Origin: G965216255 sp965216255
Lineage (GTDB): Bacteria > Bacteroidota > Rhodothermia > Rhodothermales > Bin80
Length of the DNA: 64,000 nt
Direction of reading: 5' to 3'
Assembly: GCA_965216255.1 (NCBI GenBank)
Contig: OZ244148.1
Location: forward strand, 124,001-188,000
The translations under genes and the position numbers were made by a program. Below the pieces are notes generated by a model, which was given only the letters and a program-made list of their open reading frames with translations, searched no databases and had not been told where the DNA came from. Positions 28,540 through 37,901 of the stretch are shown in pieces (the first letter of the stretch is position 1; every line of letters starts with the position of its first letter).

Positions 28540-30426
28540 TCACCTTTGAGCATCTCAACGAGAATCAGCGCCGTGCCGCGGAGTGGAATGACGGGCCGCT
28601 CCTCGTCGTGGCCGGCCCAGGTTCGGGCAAGACCGGGGTCCTGACGCTACGGGTGGCTCGGCTGCTCGAAGAGGAAGAGGATGCGGCGGCCTTGGCCCTT
28701 ACCTTCACCAACAAGGCTGCCACCGAAATGCGAGAGCGGGTAGACCAGCTCTCGGGCGAGCACAGCGACCGGGCTCAGCTGTGCACCTTCCACTCCTTTG
28801 CGGCCGACGTTCTCGGACAGCACGGAAGCCACTTGGGAATCCGGCCCAATTTCCAGCCGTTGACTCGGGACGAAGATCGGATTGCCATCCTCGAGGAAAT
28901 CATCGACGACCTGCCGGATGGTGGGTGGGAACTGCCACCGGATCGGGAAAACGTCCTCAAGCTCATTGATCGACTATTCTCGGAAGCGTACACGGGCAGA
29001 GGCGAGTCCGTCCCGCTGCCACCCGCTCCCGCATGTCTCCCACGACTCTTTCGCCGCTACTGCGACGCTCTGGTCAAGGCCAACTGGCTCGACTTCGGAA
29101 GCCTGCTCTACTTCGCAACCCGGCTCCTCAGAGAATACCCGGCCGTTGCGCGCGTGGTTCGCTTGGGTTGGACGCACATCTGTGTCGACGAATTCCAAGA
29201 CACCAACAAGGCACAGTACGATCTTCTTCGGCTCGTCGCGCCCGCCAGTGACCACAATCTGTTCGTCGTGGCGGATAGACGACCAGATCATCTACCAATG
29301 GAACGGCGCGAGCCCAAAGCGGTTTCGAGACCTTCGCCGAGACTATGACCTGAAGCACATTCAGCTACCGGAGAGCTACCGCTGTCCGCCTGCGATTATC
29401 GCACTCGCGAACCGCCTGATTTCATACAACAAACAGCGATTCAGTGCCAAGAAGGCCCTTTTAGTACGTGATCAGAGAAATCCTTGCGGTGAAGCCGTGC
29501 GATGTCTCGATTTCCCGTCACCCCAGAGGGAGGCAGAGTTCGTGGCACAGGACATTAAGACACGCGGACTTCGGCCCTCTGAATGCGTTGTCCTCGGCCG
29601 AACCAACCATCTGATCCGGGATGCCGCGGACATCCTCGAGGAAGCGGGTCTCGAAGTGTATGTGTCTCGAAAGAAGAGCGAGTTCGACTCGCCCGCCCTG
29701 GCCGTGCTCGTGGAGGCACTGCGGTTGGCCAATTCCCGGCATGACTGGGTCATCCTGCGCAGGATTTGCCTAGCATGGGAAGGGTTGACTGGCGTGCGCA
29801 TCGAGCCGAGTGCCGTCGGGGCCGCGGCTGCGCTGGTGGGAGGTGACTTCCTGCGGGCCTGGGTTGACGTAGCGACCGCCGCTAGCGGCAACAAAAGTGC
29901 TCTCAAGCAAATCCGGACCGATCTCGTGGATCGGCTGATGTTCCCAAAGATTGTCGATACCTTCCTCGACCAAGGATGGCGTTCATGGAACGGCGCCGAC
30001 CGCACCGAGCTGGCCGAAGAGGAAGTCACCACCTGGAAGACCCTGCACCGCGACATCAAAACCGAGTTCGGGAAGAGTGTGCCCTTGAATATCTACCTGC
30101 AGCAGTTGGGTCTGTCGTCAAAGACTCAGGCCCCTGGACCCGGTGCACTTCGGTGTATGACGGTACACGCGGCCAAGGGCCTCGATTTCAAGCATGTCTA
30201 TCTGATCGGCATGGCCCAGGAGGTATTCCCGGGCTATCGAGCCCTGAAGAAGGGTCCGACGAGCCAGGAAGTGGAAGAGGAACGCCGGAGCTGTTTTGTG
30301 GCAATCACGCGTGCGTGCAGTACGTTGACGATGACAAGATCGGAGACATACTACGGTGGGTACAGGAAGGAGGCGTCTCAGTTCTTGCGGGAGATGGTCG
30401 ATGAACAGTCCGCCTTGACAGGCTAA
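28536..30426 (+). pseudogene. gajB: Gabija GajB-like UvrD/PcrA helicase with one-base frameshift
   Basis: Across two frames all SF1A motifs are present: Q-motif NENQRRAAEW, Walker A VAGPGSGKTGV, motif Ia ALTFTNKAATEMRERV, motif II ICVDEFQDTNKAQYD, motif III DDQIIYQWNGA, motif IV LPESYRCPP, motif V MTVHAAKGLDFKHVYLIG and motif VI SCFVAITRA. The break is precise. VVAD ends at 29276, and one extra A at 29277 shifts the frame; removing it restores VVAD-DDQIIYQW. The other motifs are uninterrupted, so the lesion is recent or a sequencing error. The gene is coupled to gajA by ATGA overlap. If the shift is real, only motifs Q to II are made and the system is probably dead. IS1634 lies 110 bp downstream. 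Confidence 0.9.
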
Positions 30427-30535
30427 GCTCAGCTTGCGCCAGGCGCTTCGGTCTGTCCACTTTTCATTGCATACTCCGGAGCGTCAGACGAATTCTGGCC
30501 CGCCCCTCAAGCTCAACCATCGTCGCCCCCATTAT

Positions 30536-32715
30536 CCCTGGCCCAAGTTTACCATTGTGCTTCATAACAGGTTGTAAAGTAGAGACTTGAAAATTGTTCT
30601 GGCACAACAAATGGCCACCAAGTGAGGTTTTATGCCTTAGGTCATATGATCGTCTTGTGCATGGCCAAGGGCAGTGGATCGATGCACAAGGCATCGTAAA
30701 TGGCCCTTAGTTCCATATCCGGCTGCGAGCTGGTGCGGACATGGAGTGTGCGTGCGTCCTTGCGCTCGAAGATGCTGGTCGTGCGAACCTGACGACGAAG
30801 GATCCTCCTGAGTGTCGTCCAGCTGAAGCGTAGTCCTTTCTGGCGCAGACGCGTACGAATCACCTGCACCAACTGGTAAGCCAGGACCGTGATGAATAGA
30901 TGGCCCTCCGCGCGCCGGCCTGTGGAATGATAGATCGGTCGCAGTCCGAGTTCCGACTTCAGGGACCGGAACACCGCTTCCAGATCGGTCAGCATCACAT
31001 ACGTGCGCCAGAGCTCTTCCGCGGTGAACTCCATCTCGTTGCTGCGCAGGCAATAGACGCCCGGATCGGTCATTATCGTGCCCGCTTTCGGCGTCTTTGT
31101 CCACGTGATAGACTGGGCCCGCTTGCCGTCCTCATCCGTCTCCACTTCTATCTCGTAATGCTGTCCGATGCCGCTGAAGCTCTGCTTCAATCGGCCGATA
31201 CGTTCCCTTATGAGGTCGATGCGCTTTTGCGTCTTCGGCAGGGCAAGCCCCTCGGAAAGCTTGCCGAGGGCCTCCTCGAATCTTTCCGCTTTCTGCTTCA
31301 CCTTGGCCTCTTCCATCGCCATGCGGGACCGGGATCGGCAACAGAGCCGCACCTCGTCGTCTGCCTCCTCCCGGTACACCTCTACGTCACTGCCCGAGGC
31401 CGTCTGAAGAGCCTCGGCCTGCTGCTCATCAAAATGCTTCCTGCGCTCTCTTGATACCACGATGTAGCGGTAGCCCTCCTCTCGCAGCCAGTCTATGCGG
31501 TCCTGTGTGGCAATGCCCCGATCCATCACCACACGTGCGTTCTTGGGCGTCTCCAGGGACTCCAGCATCTCCTTGAGCGTGGACGCTTCGTTTACGTTGC
31601 CCTTGAAGACTTGGCTACGACGCACGAACCCGCTGCCGTCCACTACAAGAGCCAGCGTGAGCAGCACGCAGTCACTGCGACGCTCCTTCGAGCGTCCGTA
31701 CTTGGCCTTGTCGATGCTCTTGCCACTGCCTTCCAGGAAGCTGTTGGTCAGATCATAGAGCGCGATCGTGGGCTCCAGATCAAACAGGTCCAGCGCCCGT
31801 GCAAAGAGGTGGTCCTCTATGGCCTTGCGGTGTTTGTGCAGCATGTCGCTGGCCCGGTACAGCTGCATGTCGGCCATCTTCTCGAAGTTGCAGCCCAGAA
31901 ACTCGTCCAGGCCACTGGCAGAGGCCAGCCAACGCTTCGTGGCATGTTCGCTGGCCGGCTCGGCCAGACGGCCTATGATGGAGCCCGTGGCTGCATGCCG
32001 GAGGCCTCGTGTGATGCCAAGCTTCTCGAAGAGCTCATCCATGCCCAACTGCTCCATGGCCCAGAGCCCCACATGTTCTACACCCACCGTGCGGGGCCGG
32101 ACCGTTTTGAGCGAGTGGACATCCACATGGTGCCATTCGCGCGGCGGTGTCTCGCCCTTGCCCTCGGTCACGGCTACCGCCTTGCGCGCACTCAAAAGTT
32201 CTGCAATGCGGTGGGCCTCCTCTTCCACAACGGCAGGAACGCCCATGGGTACGAGTTCGAGCTGGCCCTTGAGCAGTGCCTCAATCCGGTTGCAGAGCGC
32301 ACGCCAGTAGCGTTTGTCAATGCGGAAGTGGGCACCGAGATTGAGCAGGGTCTTCTGCCGGACCTTGCCCTCTATGCGTTCGCCGTGGCAGAGCCGAAAG
32401 GAATAGTAGCGTGTAGCGTTGTCGGTGGTATGGGTAAGCGATCGTCGGATATACATAGGGGGGAAGATAGGGCTGGGAACCGCTGCCCGCAATAGTCATC
32501 CATAATTTATGGCACAACATTCGTATTCCAGCTTCTGTGAATCTCAAAAATGGTGCGTTGGTGGGATCTTGTGGGGCTCTGGTGGGGCCAAGAACCATAA
32601 ATTCTGGCAAAACAGGCCTAAAGTGGGGGCTCATCCCTAAAAATCTCTCGAAATAAATAACTGCGATTATTGCCGACCTTCAAATTCAGCCGCCAAATGG
32701 TAAAGATGGGCTGGG
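30536..32715 (-). mobile_element. IS1634-family insertion sequence, complete
   Basis: About 2.18 kb with imperfect terminal inverted repeats: near 30536-30560 (CCTGGCCCAAGTTTACCAT) and, inverted, 32692-32715 (ATGGTAAAGATGGGCTGGG). It carries one intact transposase gene. The same end sequence closes the truncated copy at about 10676-10695. The element separates the Gabija-like genes from the HEPN-like gene and supplies that gene's last codons. Exact outer bases and target duplication are not certain. Confidence 0.85.
30642..32456 (-). CDS. IS1634-family transposase
   Basis: About 604 aa from the methionine of MYIRRSLTHTTDNATRYYSF; an upstream ATG at 32492 is possible. IS4-superfamily DDE: first Asp ALYDLTNSFLEGSG, second Asp ARVVMDRGIATQDR, and Glu within MLTDLEAVFRSLKSELGLRP, with the Y-(2)-R-(3)-E-(6)-K-like context expected of IS1634. 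An insertion domain with VRLCCRSRSRMAMEEAKVKQ is helical. There are no stops or shifts, so this copy looks competent and is the probable parent of the relic at 9562. Confidence 0.94.
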   Translation of the reverse strand: MYIRRSLTHTTDNATRYYSFRLCHGERIEGKVRQKTLLNLGAHFRIDKRYWRALCNRIEALLKGQLELVPMGVPAVVEEEAHRIAELLSARKAVAVTEGKGETPPREWHHVDVHSLKTVRPRTVGVEHVGLWAMEQLGMDELFEKLGITRGLRHAATGSIIGRLAEPASEHATKRWLASASGLDEFLGCNFEKMADMQLYRASDMLHKHRKAIEDHLFARALDLFDLEPTIALYDLTNSFLEGSGKSIDKAKYGRSKERRSDCVLLTLALVVDGSGFVRRSQVFKGNVNEASTLKEMLESLETPKNARVVMDRGIATQDRIDWLREEGYRYIVVSRERRKHFDEQQAEALQTASGSDVEVYREEADDEVRLCCRSRSRMAMEEAKVKQKAERFEEALGKLSEGLALPKTQKRIDLIRERIGRLKQSFSGIGQHYEIEVETDEDGKRAQSITWTKTPKAGTIMTDPGVYCLRSNEMEFTAEELWRTYVMLTDLEAVFRSLKSELGLRPIYHSTGRRAEGHLFITVLAYQLVQVIRTRLRQKGLRFSWTTLRRILRRQVRTTSIFERKDARTLHVRTSSQPDMELRAIYDALCIDPLPLAMHKTII

Positions 32716-33081
32716 TAGTCCCATCACTTTTTGCCACCTAATCTGCTTGGAAGGGTCAAACTCTCGCTCAAATCGCATCAGCGGTTGATATCCCGGGGGA
32801 TTCTCAAGGGCAAAGCGAATGAAATATCGCGCTTTTTGGGTTTCGCCACCCACCCGGTAACGCTCCGCGAGTTCCAAGGTCAGGCCTACTTCAAGCAGAT
32901 TGCCCAACCTGATCCCTCGGTCTCTACCAGCATCTTCAAAGTAGGCCTGAAGGGCCTTATCGTGATCGTCGAGCGGCCATTGGGGCACGCTGCGGGTAAA
33001 CAGCGCCAAGAGCATCGCTTCGATCGTCGGACGGTCTAGTTCTTCACCGTAACGCCGGACGACGTCACTGTTGTTGTCCAT
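32686..33081 (-). pseudogene. HEPN-like gene, third segment, C-terminus fused into IS1634
   Basis: Continues in the same frame after the TGA at 33082-33084: MDNNSDVVRRYGEELDRPTI, then EAMLLALFTRSVPQWPLDDH and LTLELAERYRVGGETQKARY. The last codons (PSPSLPFGG) come from the IS1634 terminal repeat, so the natural end was lost to the insertion. It could be expressed alone as a 131-aa protein, but the shared frame with the two upstream segments argues for one broken gene. Confidence 0.65.
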
Positions 33082-33309
33082 TCAGTCATCAGCCGGCACC
33101 GTGACATTGAACAAGTAATAGAGAGCAATGAATGGAAGCCGTTCATCGCGTGCCATACTTGCAAGTCGGTTGCGGGCTTGTCCGAGCAAGTTCCTCATGT
33201 CGGGAATCTCCGCGCCCGTGTTTGTTTGCATCGCGGTAGCCAGTTGCCTACAGGACGCAAATAGCCGTTTTTTGCCGTCTTTGGCGCTGAAGTTGCCAGG
33301 TCGGTGCAT
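33082..33309 (-). pseudogene. HEPN-like gene, middle segment between two in-frame stops
   Basis: 75 codons (MHRPGNFSAKDGKKRLFASC, then DERLPFIALYYLFNVTVPAD) lying in exactly the same frame as the segments on either side, bounded by TAA at 33361-33363 and TGA at 33082-33084. The codons between 33360 and 33310 (ELAPGYW...) are also readable in this frame. It is not a separate gene in my view. Confidence 0.6.
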
Positions 33310-33360
33310 CCAATACCCTGGTGCGAGTTCCGCTCGTATTATTCCGGGCTCTTCCCCAGA

Positions 33361-34146
33361 TTAGTCGCACGGTTCCTTCGCGACAGATTCTTGACGCGAT
33401 ATGCACTGCAGAAGTACGTGTCGTGCCAATCGACTAAGGCCTTCGAACGTCAGGGTGGTTCCTCTTCCTATTCGGGCGGTCTCGGCTCGGTTGGCCGGGA
33501 CTAGAGTCAACTCTCGAGGCAACTCCTTGGATGCATGTAGGTATTTCGACCTCAGAGCGTATGCTTGTTTCAAGCACCGGTGCAATTCGGATCGGCCGAT
33601 GGGTGAGATCCTCGCCGTTGCCTCCTCGCGGAAGAATGCGGCATCCAAGTGAGCATCAACTAAGAGGCGAAATCGGCGAGTAACTGAATGCTTATCCAGT
33701 CCAAGCAGGGTCTGCTTGACAAGCCGATGTGTCTGTTTATCCGCGCCCCGAAGCGCGCGATCAATCAGTCGGCGCTTATGTTCCGGATAATCGTCCCAGG
33801 TCGGCTCCTCAGTATCGAAGGGCGGAAGCAGTGGCTCCAGTGACGATACCAACAGGGTATATGCGGCGTCGAGTTCGTCGCCCAGCCGGTGCATTCCGGT
33901 GACGTACGTCCGAATTGCACGCATGGCGGCCAAGAAGATCTCTCGTTTGAGACCTATCAGTTGGCCGACAAAGTCAGCGAACCATTCGGCTTGTTGTGGT
34001 TTGCAATACACGCGCCCGGAAAATGATGAATCAATGACGCAAAAGCGCGGTGCGGGTCTGGTATTTCTGGCGGCATGCATGGTTACCAGTGCATGCTCCC
34101 AGGCGAAAGACTCCGTCTCCCCCACCCTGCCGACAACCAGCGGCAT
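33361..34146 (-). pseudogene. HEPN-like (ApeA-HEPN style) gene, first segment
   Basis: 261 codons. The region YVTGMHRLGDELDAAYTLLV, then AFFREEATARISPIGRSELH and KQAYALRSKYLHASKELP, resembles the ApeA-like HEPN families. RSKYLH is an R-x4-H motif, the catalytic signature of HEPN ribonucleases. Reading on past the TAA at 33361-33363 and the TGA at 33082-33084 gives one frame of 487 codons, so this was probably a single gene now cut by two nonsense codons. The upstream 110 bp overlap the start of the divergent hydrolase gene, so the real N-terminus is uncertain (perhaps MHAARNTRPAP). If functional, such a protein would be an abortive-infection RNase; that is inference. Confidence 0.62.
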
Positions 34147-34996
34147 AAAGCTGGCCCGCGGCCTGGGATCGTTCGTCTTTGCCGGTCATGAGCCCTTGGC
34201 CGACAAGCCGATCCGCGTTTGGTATTTCAGCCCGAGGGCTGTCCCCGATGATCTGGCTATCGTGTTTGTCTTTCACGGCAGCAGCCGCAATGCGGATGAT
34301 CACCGCGATGTCTGGGGCGCATCCGCGGACGAGCACCAGCTCCTGGTTGTTGCTCCGGAGTTCGACGACGGGGTCTTTCCCGGAAGCGCTGGCTACGCGG
34401 AAGGCAGCACATTCGATGCCAGCAACTACGCCATCGGCGAGGAGCAGTGGACATTCTCGTACATTGAGCCGCTGTTCGACCATGTAAAGGGCCTCGTCGC
34501 CAGTGACGCAGAGGAGTACTACGTTTTCGGTCACCGCGCAGGCGCGCAGTTTGTCCACCGTTTCCTGCTCTTCAACCCGGACAACCGGGTTGCCCCCTCT
34601 GTTGCCGCGAATGCAGGCTGGTGTACCATGCCCGATCTATTAGCATCATTCCCGTACGGGCTCGGCAGCTCCGGCCTCGGCGAGGAACATCTGGATGCCT
34701 TTCTTGGCCAGCCCCTGGTAGTGCTCCTGGGTGAGCGGGACACCGATCCCAACGATCCGTCCTTCCGGCAAACGCGGCAAACGCGTGCACAGGGCGCCCA
34801 CCGATTTGTCCGTGGCCAGACCTTCTTCGCCGGAGCAGAAATCGCCTCGACAGCGAGGGGAGTCGAGCTGGCCTGGCAATTGGAGACGGTTCCGAACGTG
34901 GGGCATTCCCATTCCCGCATGACCCCACCCGCGGCAGGCATACTCGCAAACACCAGTAACACACGCACCGTATATCCTAGAGATGTTGCACTATGA
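34034..34996 (+). CDS. Exported alpha/beta-hydrolase-fold lipoprotein with missing nucleophile
   Basis: 320 aa from ATG 34034. A lipobox-like signal (LVFLAACMVTSACSQ) suggests a lipoprotein. The fold follows PHB-depolymerase/esterase relatives: VFVFHGSSRNADDHRDVW, LLVVAPEFDDGVFPGS, then the elbow FGHRAGAQFVHRF, where relatives have GHSAGAQF. The nucleophile Ser is Arg (CGC; one change from AGC). Acid LLGERDTDPND and His VPNVGHSHS are still present. Either a recent loss-of-function allele or a non-enzymatic binding protein. The stop overlaps the next gene (ATGA), so it is coupled to the propeller protein. Confidence 0.82.
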   Translation: MTQKRGAGLVFLAACMVTSACSQAKDSVSPTLPTTSGIKLARGLGSFVFAGHEPLADKPIRVWYFSPRAVPDDLAIVFVFHGSSRNADDHRDVWGASADEHQLLVVAPEFDDGVFPGSAGYAEGSTFDASNYAIGEEQWTFSYIEPLFDHVKGLVASDAEEYYVFGHRAGAQFVHRFLLFNPDNRVAPSVAANAGWCTMPDLLASFPYGLGSSGLGEEHLDAFLGQPLVVLLGERDTDPNDPSFRQTRQTRAQGAHRFVRGQTFFAGAEIASTARGVELAWQLETVPNVGHSHSRMTPPAAGILANTSNTRTVYPRDVAL

Positions 34997-36390
34997 CATG
35001 CACGCTGCCAAAAAATGTCGCGTACGCCAGCCTGCTGGCCCTTATAGCCTGGACTATCCCGGCACACGCGCAGTACTGGATCACGTTCGGGACAGACATC
35101 AGTAACCGCATCCGCGCGGTACATGTGGAAGACAGCGACATACATGTGAAAGGCGGCGACATTTACGTCGGCGGAGACTTTGCCTCCATAGGCGGTGACG
35201 CAGCTATGAGCCGTATCGCGCGATGGGACGGAAGCCAGTGGCATTCGCTCGGGCAGGGCGTAAACGACCGGGTGTACGGCATCGCCGTAGTCGGCCCCCA
35301 TGTGTACGTGACAGGCCGCCTCACCGAAGCCATCAACCCTGACGGATCCACGGTCGCCGTAGCCGGTGTTGCCATGTGGGATGCTATTGAGTGGCACGCC
35401 CTTGGCACCGGATTGGAAGGCCCCTCCTCCACCCTGGGATACTCGATGGTGGCCGGGGGCGAAATGGTGTACATAGGCGGCGAGTTGACGGCAGCAGGCG
35501 GTAGCGCCGTTAGCAACATTGCAGCATGGGATGATGCCGCGCAGACATGGTCGGCGGTCGGTGGTGGCTTTATGGACGTCGTTCACACGTTGGCCTATGA
35601 CTCCGCGAGTGAAACACTCTATGCCGGAGGCAGCTTCGACGTTGCCAATGACGGCGATCAGTTCAACTTCATTGCGGCGTGGGACGGGTCTCGGTGGAAC
35701 GCGTTGGGTGAAGGCATTGCGGAAACGGCCCGCAGCATAGCCGTTTCTGAAAGCTACGTTTATGTCGGCGGAGGCAGCGGGACGCTGCCCGTCTTGGCAC
35801 GCTGGGACGGCTCCAGCTGGGAAGACCTTAGCGATGGACTGGATGACCGCGTCGATGCCCTCGTTGCCGCGGACGATGACGTCGTCTACGCGAGCGGCGA
35901 TTTCCTGAATATCGGGGGTGTAGCTGCAGTAAGGCTTGCCGTAAGGATCAATGGCACCTGGTACGCCGTCGGAGCGGGTCTGGATGGCAAGGCCATTTCC
36001 ATGAAAATACTGGACCATAACATCGTGATTGGTGGCGAGTTTTCCATGGCGAATGGCGAGGCGTCGGCCTCCCTCGCCATGTACTTTCCCTGTTGCACTA
36101 TATCCACGGACGCCGATGCGGTCCCGGAATTATTCACGCTGCAGCAGAACTACCCGAACCCCTTCAACCCGTCCACTTCCATAAACTATCACTTGGAAAC
36201 GCCTGGCACGGTGACGCTGCAGGTATTTGATGTGCTGGGCCGCGTCATGGAAACGCTGGTCAGCGGGCGGCAGCACGCCGGTCAGTACACCGTACGGTTT
36301 GACGCCGGAGGACTCCCGAGCGGAGCCTATGTGTACACGCTCAGGCTTGATGATCTCATTCAGACGCGCGCCATGCTGCTCGTCCGCTGA
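34993..36390 (+). CDS. Exported beta-propeller-like protein with T9SS sorting domain
   Basis: 465 aa, signal peptide SLLALIAWTIPAHAQ. Six or seven repeats of the pattern 'IYVGGDF---GG----IARWDGS-WHSLGQGV' (at about 55, 105, 155, 200, 245, 290 and 335) suggest a propeller of the type annotated as delta-60 or Rax2/kelch-like. Residues about 385-465 are the T9SS type A domain (LQQNYPNPFNPSTSI, FDVLGRVMETL, final LLVR). It starts inside the stop of the hydrolase gene and its own stop overlaps the amidohydrolase start (TGATG), so the three form a tight operon on the cell surface or periplasm. Confidence 0.9.
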   Translation: MTCTLPKNVAYASLLALIAWTIPAHAQYWITFGTDISNRIRAVHVEDSDIHVKGGDIYVGGDFASIGGDAAMSRIARWDGSQWHSLGQGVNDRVYGIAVVGPHVYVTGRLTEAINPDGSTVAVAGVAMWDAIEWHALGTGLEGPSSTLGYSMVAGGEMVYIGGELTAAGGSAVSNIAAWDDAAQTWSAVGGGFMDVVHTLAYDSASETLYAGGSFDVANDGDQFNFIAAWDGSRWNALGEGIAETARSIAVSESYVYVGGGSGTLPVLARWDGSSWEDLSDGLDDRVDALVAADDDVVYASGDFLNIGGVAAVRLAVRINGTWYAVGAGLDGKAISMKILDHNIVIGGEFSMANGEASASLAMYFPCCTISTDADAVPELFTLQQNYPNPFNPSTSINYHLETPGTVTLQVFDVLGRVMETLVSGRQHAGQYTVRFDAGGLPSGAYVYTLRLDDLIQTRAMLLVR

Positions 36391-36592
36391 TGGGAGCCTA
36401 CAGATACATTCTCCTGGTATTCTTGCAGCTCCTTGCGGCAGATTCTAGTGCCCAGGAGGCCGCAGACGGCAGGCCGGCCTACGATGTCCTTATTCGTGGC
36501 GGGCGCATTCTGGATGGGACCGGCAACCCCTGGTTTCGCGCCGATGTCGCCATCCGGGAGGGTCGGATTGCGGCCGTCGACATTCTTGCGGG
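36390..36592 (+). pseudogene. Amidohydrolase (N-acyl-D-amino-acid deacylase type), N-terminal remnant
   Basis: Signal peptide ILLVFLQLLAADSSAQ, then YDVLIRGGRILDGTGNPWFR and ADVAIREGRIAAV. This is the N-terminal beta-sandwich of D-aminoacylase/dihydroorotase-like amidohydrolases. After about 65 codons the sequence switches into an IS66 end (36593-36676). The metal-binding barrel is absent, so this is a relic. Its ATG overlaps the upstream stop, showing that it was the third gene of the hydrolase/propeller operon. Confidence 0.85.
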
Positions 36593-36676
36593 GTCGTGGG
36601 CTTTGATCCTCGGGTCAGGTGACAATCTCCTGACCAGCCCTTCACCCAGGCAAGGTGTGGTTCACCGGACGCTTAC
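36593..36676 (-). repeat. IS66-type terminal fragment, inverted copy of 16228-16312
   Basis: About 84 bp that, read on the minus strand, match the IS66-like left end at 16228 with only scattered differences, including GTAAGCGTCCGGTGAACCAC at the outer edge (36657-36676). It truncates the amidohydrolase gene. Only the element tip remains; a further GTAAGCGGCAG-like word at 36723 may be another IS66 end. Confidence 0.8.
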
Positions 36677-36896
36677 GGTACAAGTACCTGCGGCATCAGG
36701 GTGTGGAGAATGGCTTACTTGGTAAGCGGCAGTAAATCAACGGGCCGGCGGCGGCGCGGAGCCCTGTCCGGAAGCCATCGGTGAGAGAACTTTACGGCGC
36801 CTGACATGCTGTCATCCACGCGCATCGGCATGGTTCTTGATCACATGTATCCCTGTTTCAGGTTCCAATTAATCGGCGCTGGAGGGCGTCAGGATA

Positions 36897-37247
36897 ATGA
36901 CAACACAAACTTCCAAAATGGCGCTCAAATAGGTCGTGTATAACGCAGCCCGTGATACCGAGACAAAAGAGATAGAGGCATTGGTGACAAGATTGAATAA
37001 GACGTTTCCCGGTCTCCTGAATTGCAGTTATGTCCAATTTGAGCGAGGGGCCGCGCTGAGGCCAGGAGAAGCTACAGATACCATTGCTGCCGCAGTGTCA
37101 AGAAAACTGACAGCCACCGAGATAACCGCGCTTGAGTCCTTTGTGGCAAGCGCGGCACAAGAAGTTGGGGTATCGCCACGCGTCGGTATGTCAAGCCTTC
37201 CTAACAGCTGGAAGGAGCTAGTAACTTGGCCTTCGCAAACAGATTAA
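36897..37247 (+). pseudogene. Hypothetical protein with early in-frame TAG
   Basis: ATG 36897 opens MTTQTSKMALK, then TAG (36930-36932), then the frame continues VVYNAARDTETKEIEALVTR to 37247. A GTG at 36936 could serve as a start, giving 103 aa (EIEALVTRLNKTFPGLLNCS, LESFVASAAQEVGVS). No family is recognised. The composition is plausible for a small soluble helical protein. It precedes a membrane-anchored unknown gene. Confidence 0.5.
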
Positions 37248-37301
37248 GCCCCTTAGTGCATAGATTAAGTGGCACACCACGGATGCTGTCCGCAGAGAGC
37301 T

Positions 37302-37901
37302 ATGATTCAATTCCTACAAATAATAGGTGGTGCAGGTCTCGTGGTCGCTGTTGCCTTCTGGGCGGTTGCCAAACGGCTGCTCCCCAGCGCAATGAACGTG
37401 ATTGTGAAACGTATTGAGTACGCACAAACTCGTGAGCTTACACAGCTTGAATCCAGACTTCAAGTACAGACGGCCTCGCTAGTCAACTCAATGGATATCG
37501 CGAGCCGGATCAGCGCCAGTTATCGGGATAAGACCATTGCATCTGTCGAATTGCTTTGGAAGGACATTCTGCACATAGAGCAGACATTCGCTTCGCTCGT
37601 TGCTGAGGTGTCGATACTTACGAAAGAGGAATTCCTTACGGCAATTAGGGATCCCGCTAGTTGCGGTGCACGGGCACGCGAGGCTTTGGCTGAATTCGTG
37701 CCGGAAGGCAAACTAGAGGATGTTTTATCAAGGCAGCGAGAGAAGGTGTACTCGGCCAGCGGCTCGTCCGTTGGGTTAGGGCTGTTTCCTCACTATTTGC
37801 ACGAGACTCGTCCTTTTGTGCGCGAGGCCACCTACAGTCGATATAACATCTTTACCTCTTTAGGAACGACCACGAACCTGAGGTGCCGGTCCGGTATCTG
37901 A
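37302..37901 (+). CDS. Membrane-anchored protein of unknown function
   Basis: About 199 aa from MIQFLQIIGGAGLVVAVAFW, one N-terminal transmembrane helix followed by a long amphipathic helical region (YAQTRELTQLESRLQVQTAS, IEQTFASLVAEVSILTKEEF). The last ~15 codons lie over the 3' end of the opposing FRG gene, so the two overlap tail to tail and one or both C-termini may be altered. No family recognised. Confidence 0.6.
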   Translation: MIQFLQIIGGAGLVVAVAFWAVAKRLLPSAMNVIVKRIEYAQTRELTQLESRLQVQTASLVNSMDIASRISASYRDKTIASVELLWKDILHIEQTFASLVAEVSILTKEEFLTAIRDPASCGARAREALAEFVPEGKLEDVLSRQREKVYSASGSSVGLGLFPHYLHETRPFVREATYSRYNIFTSLGTTTNLRCRSGI

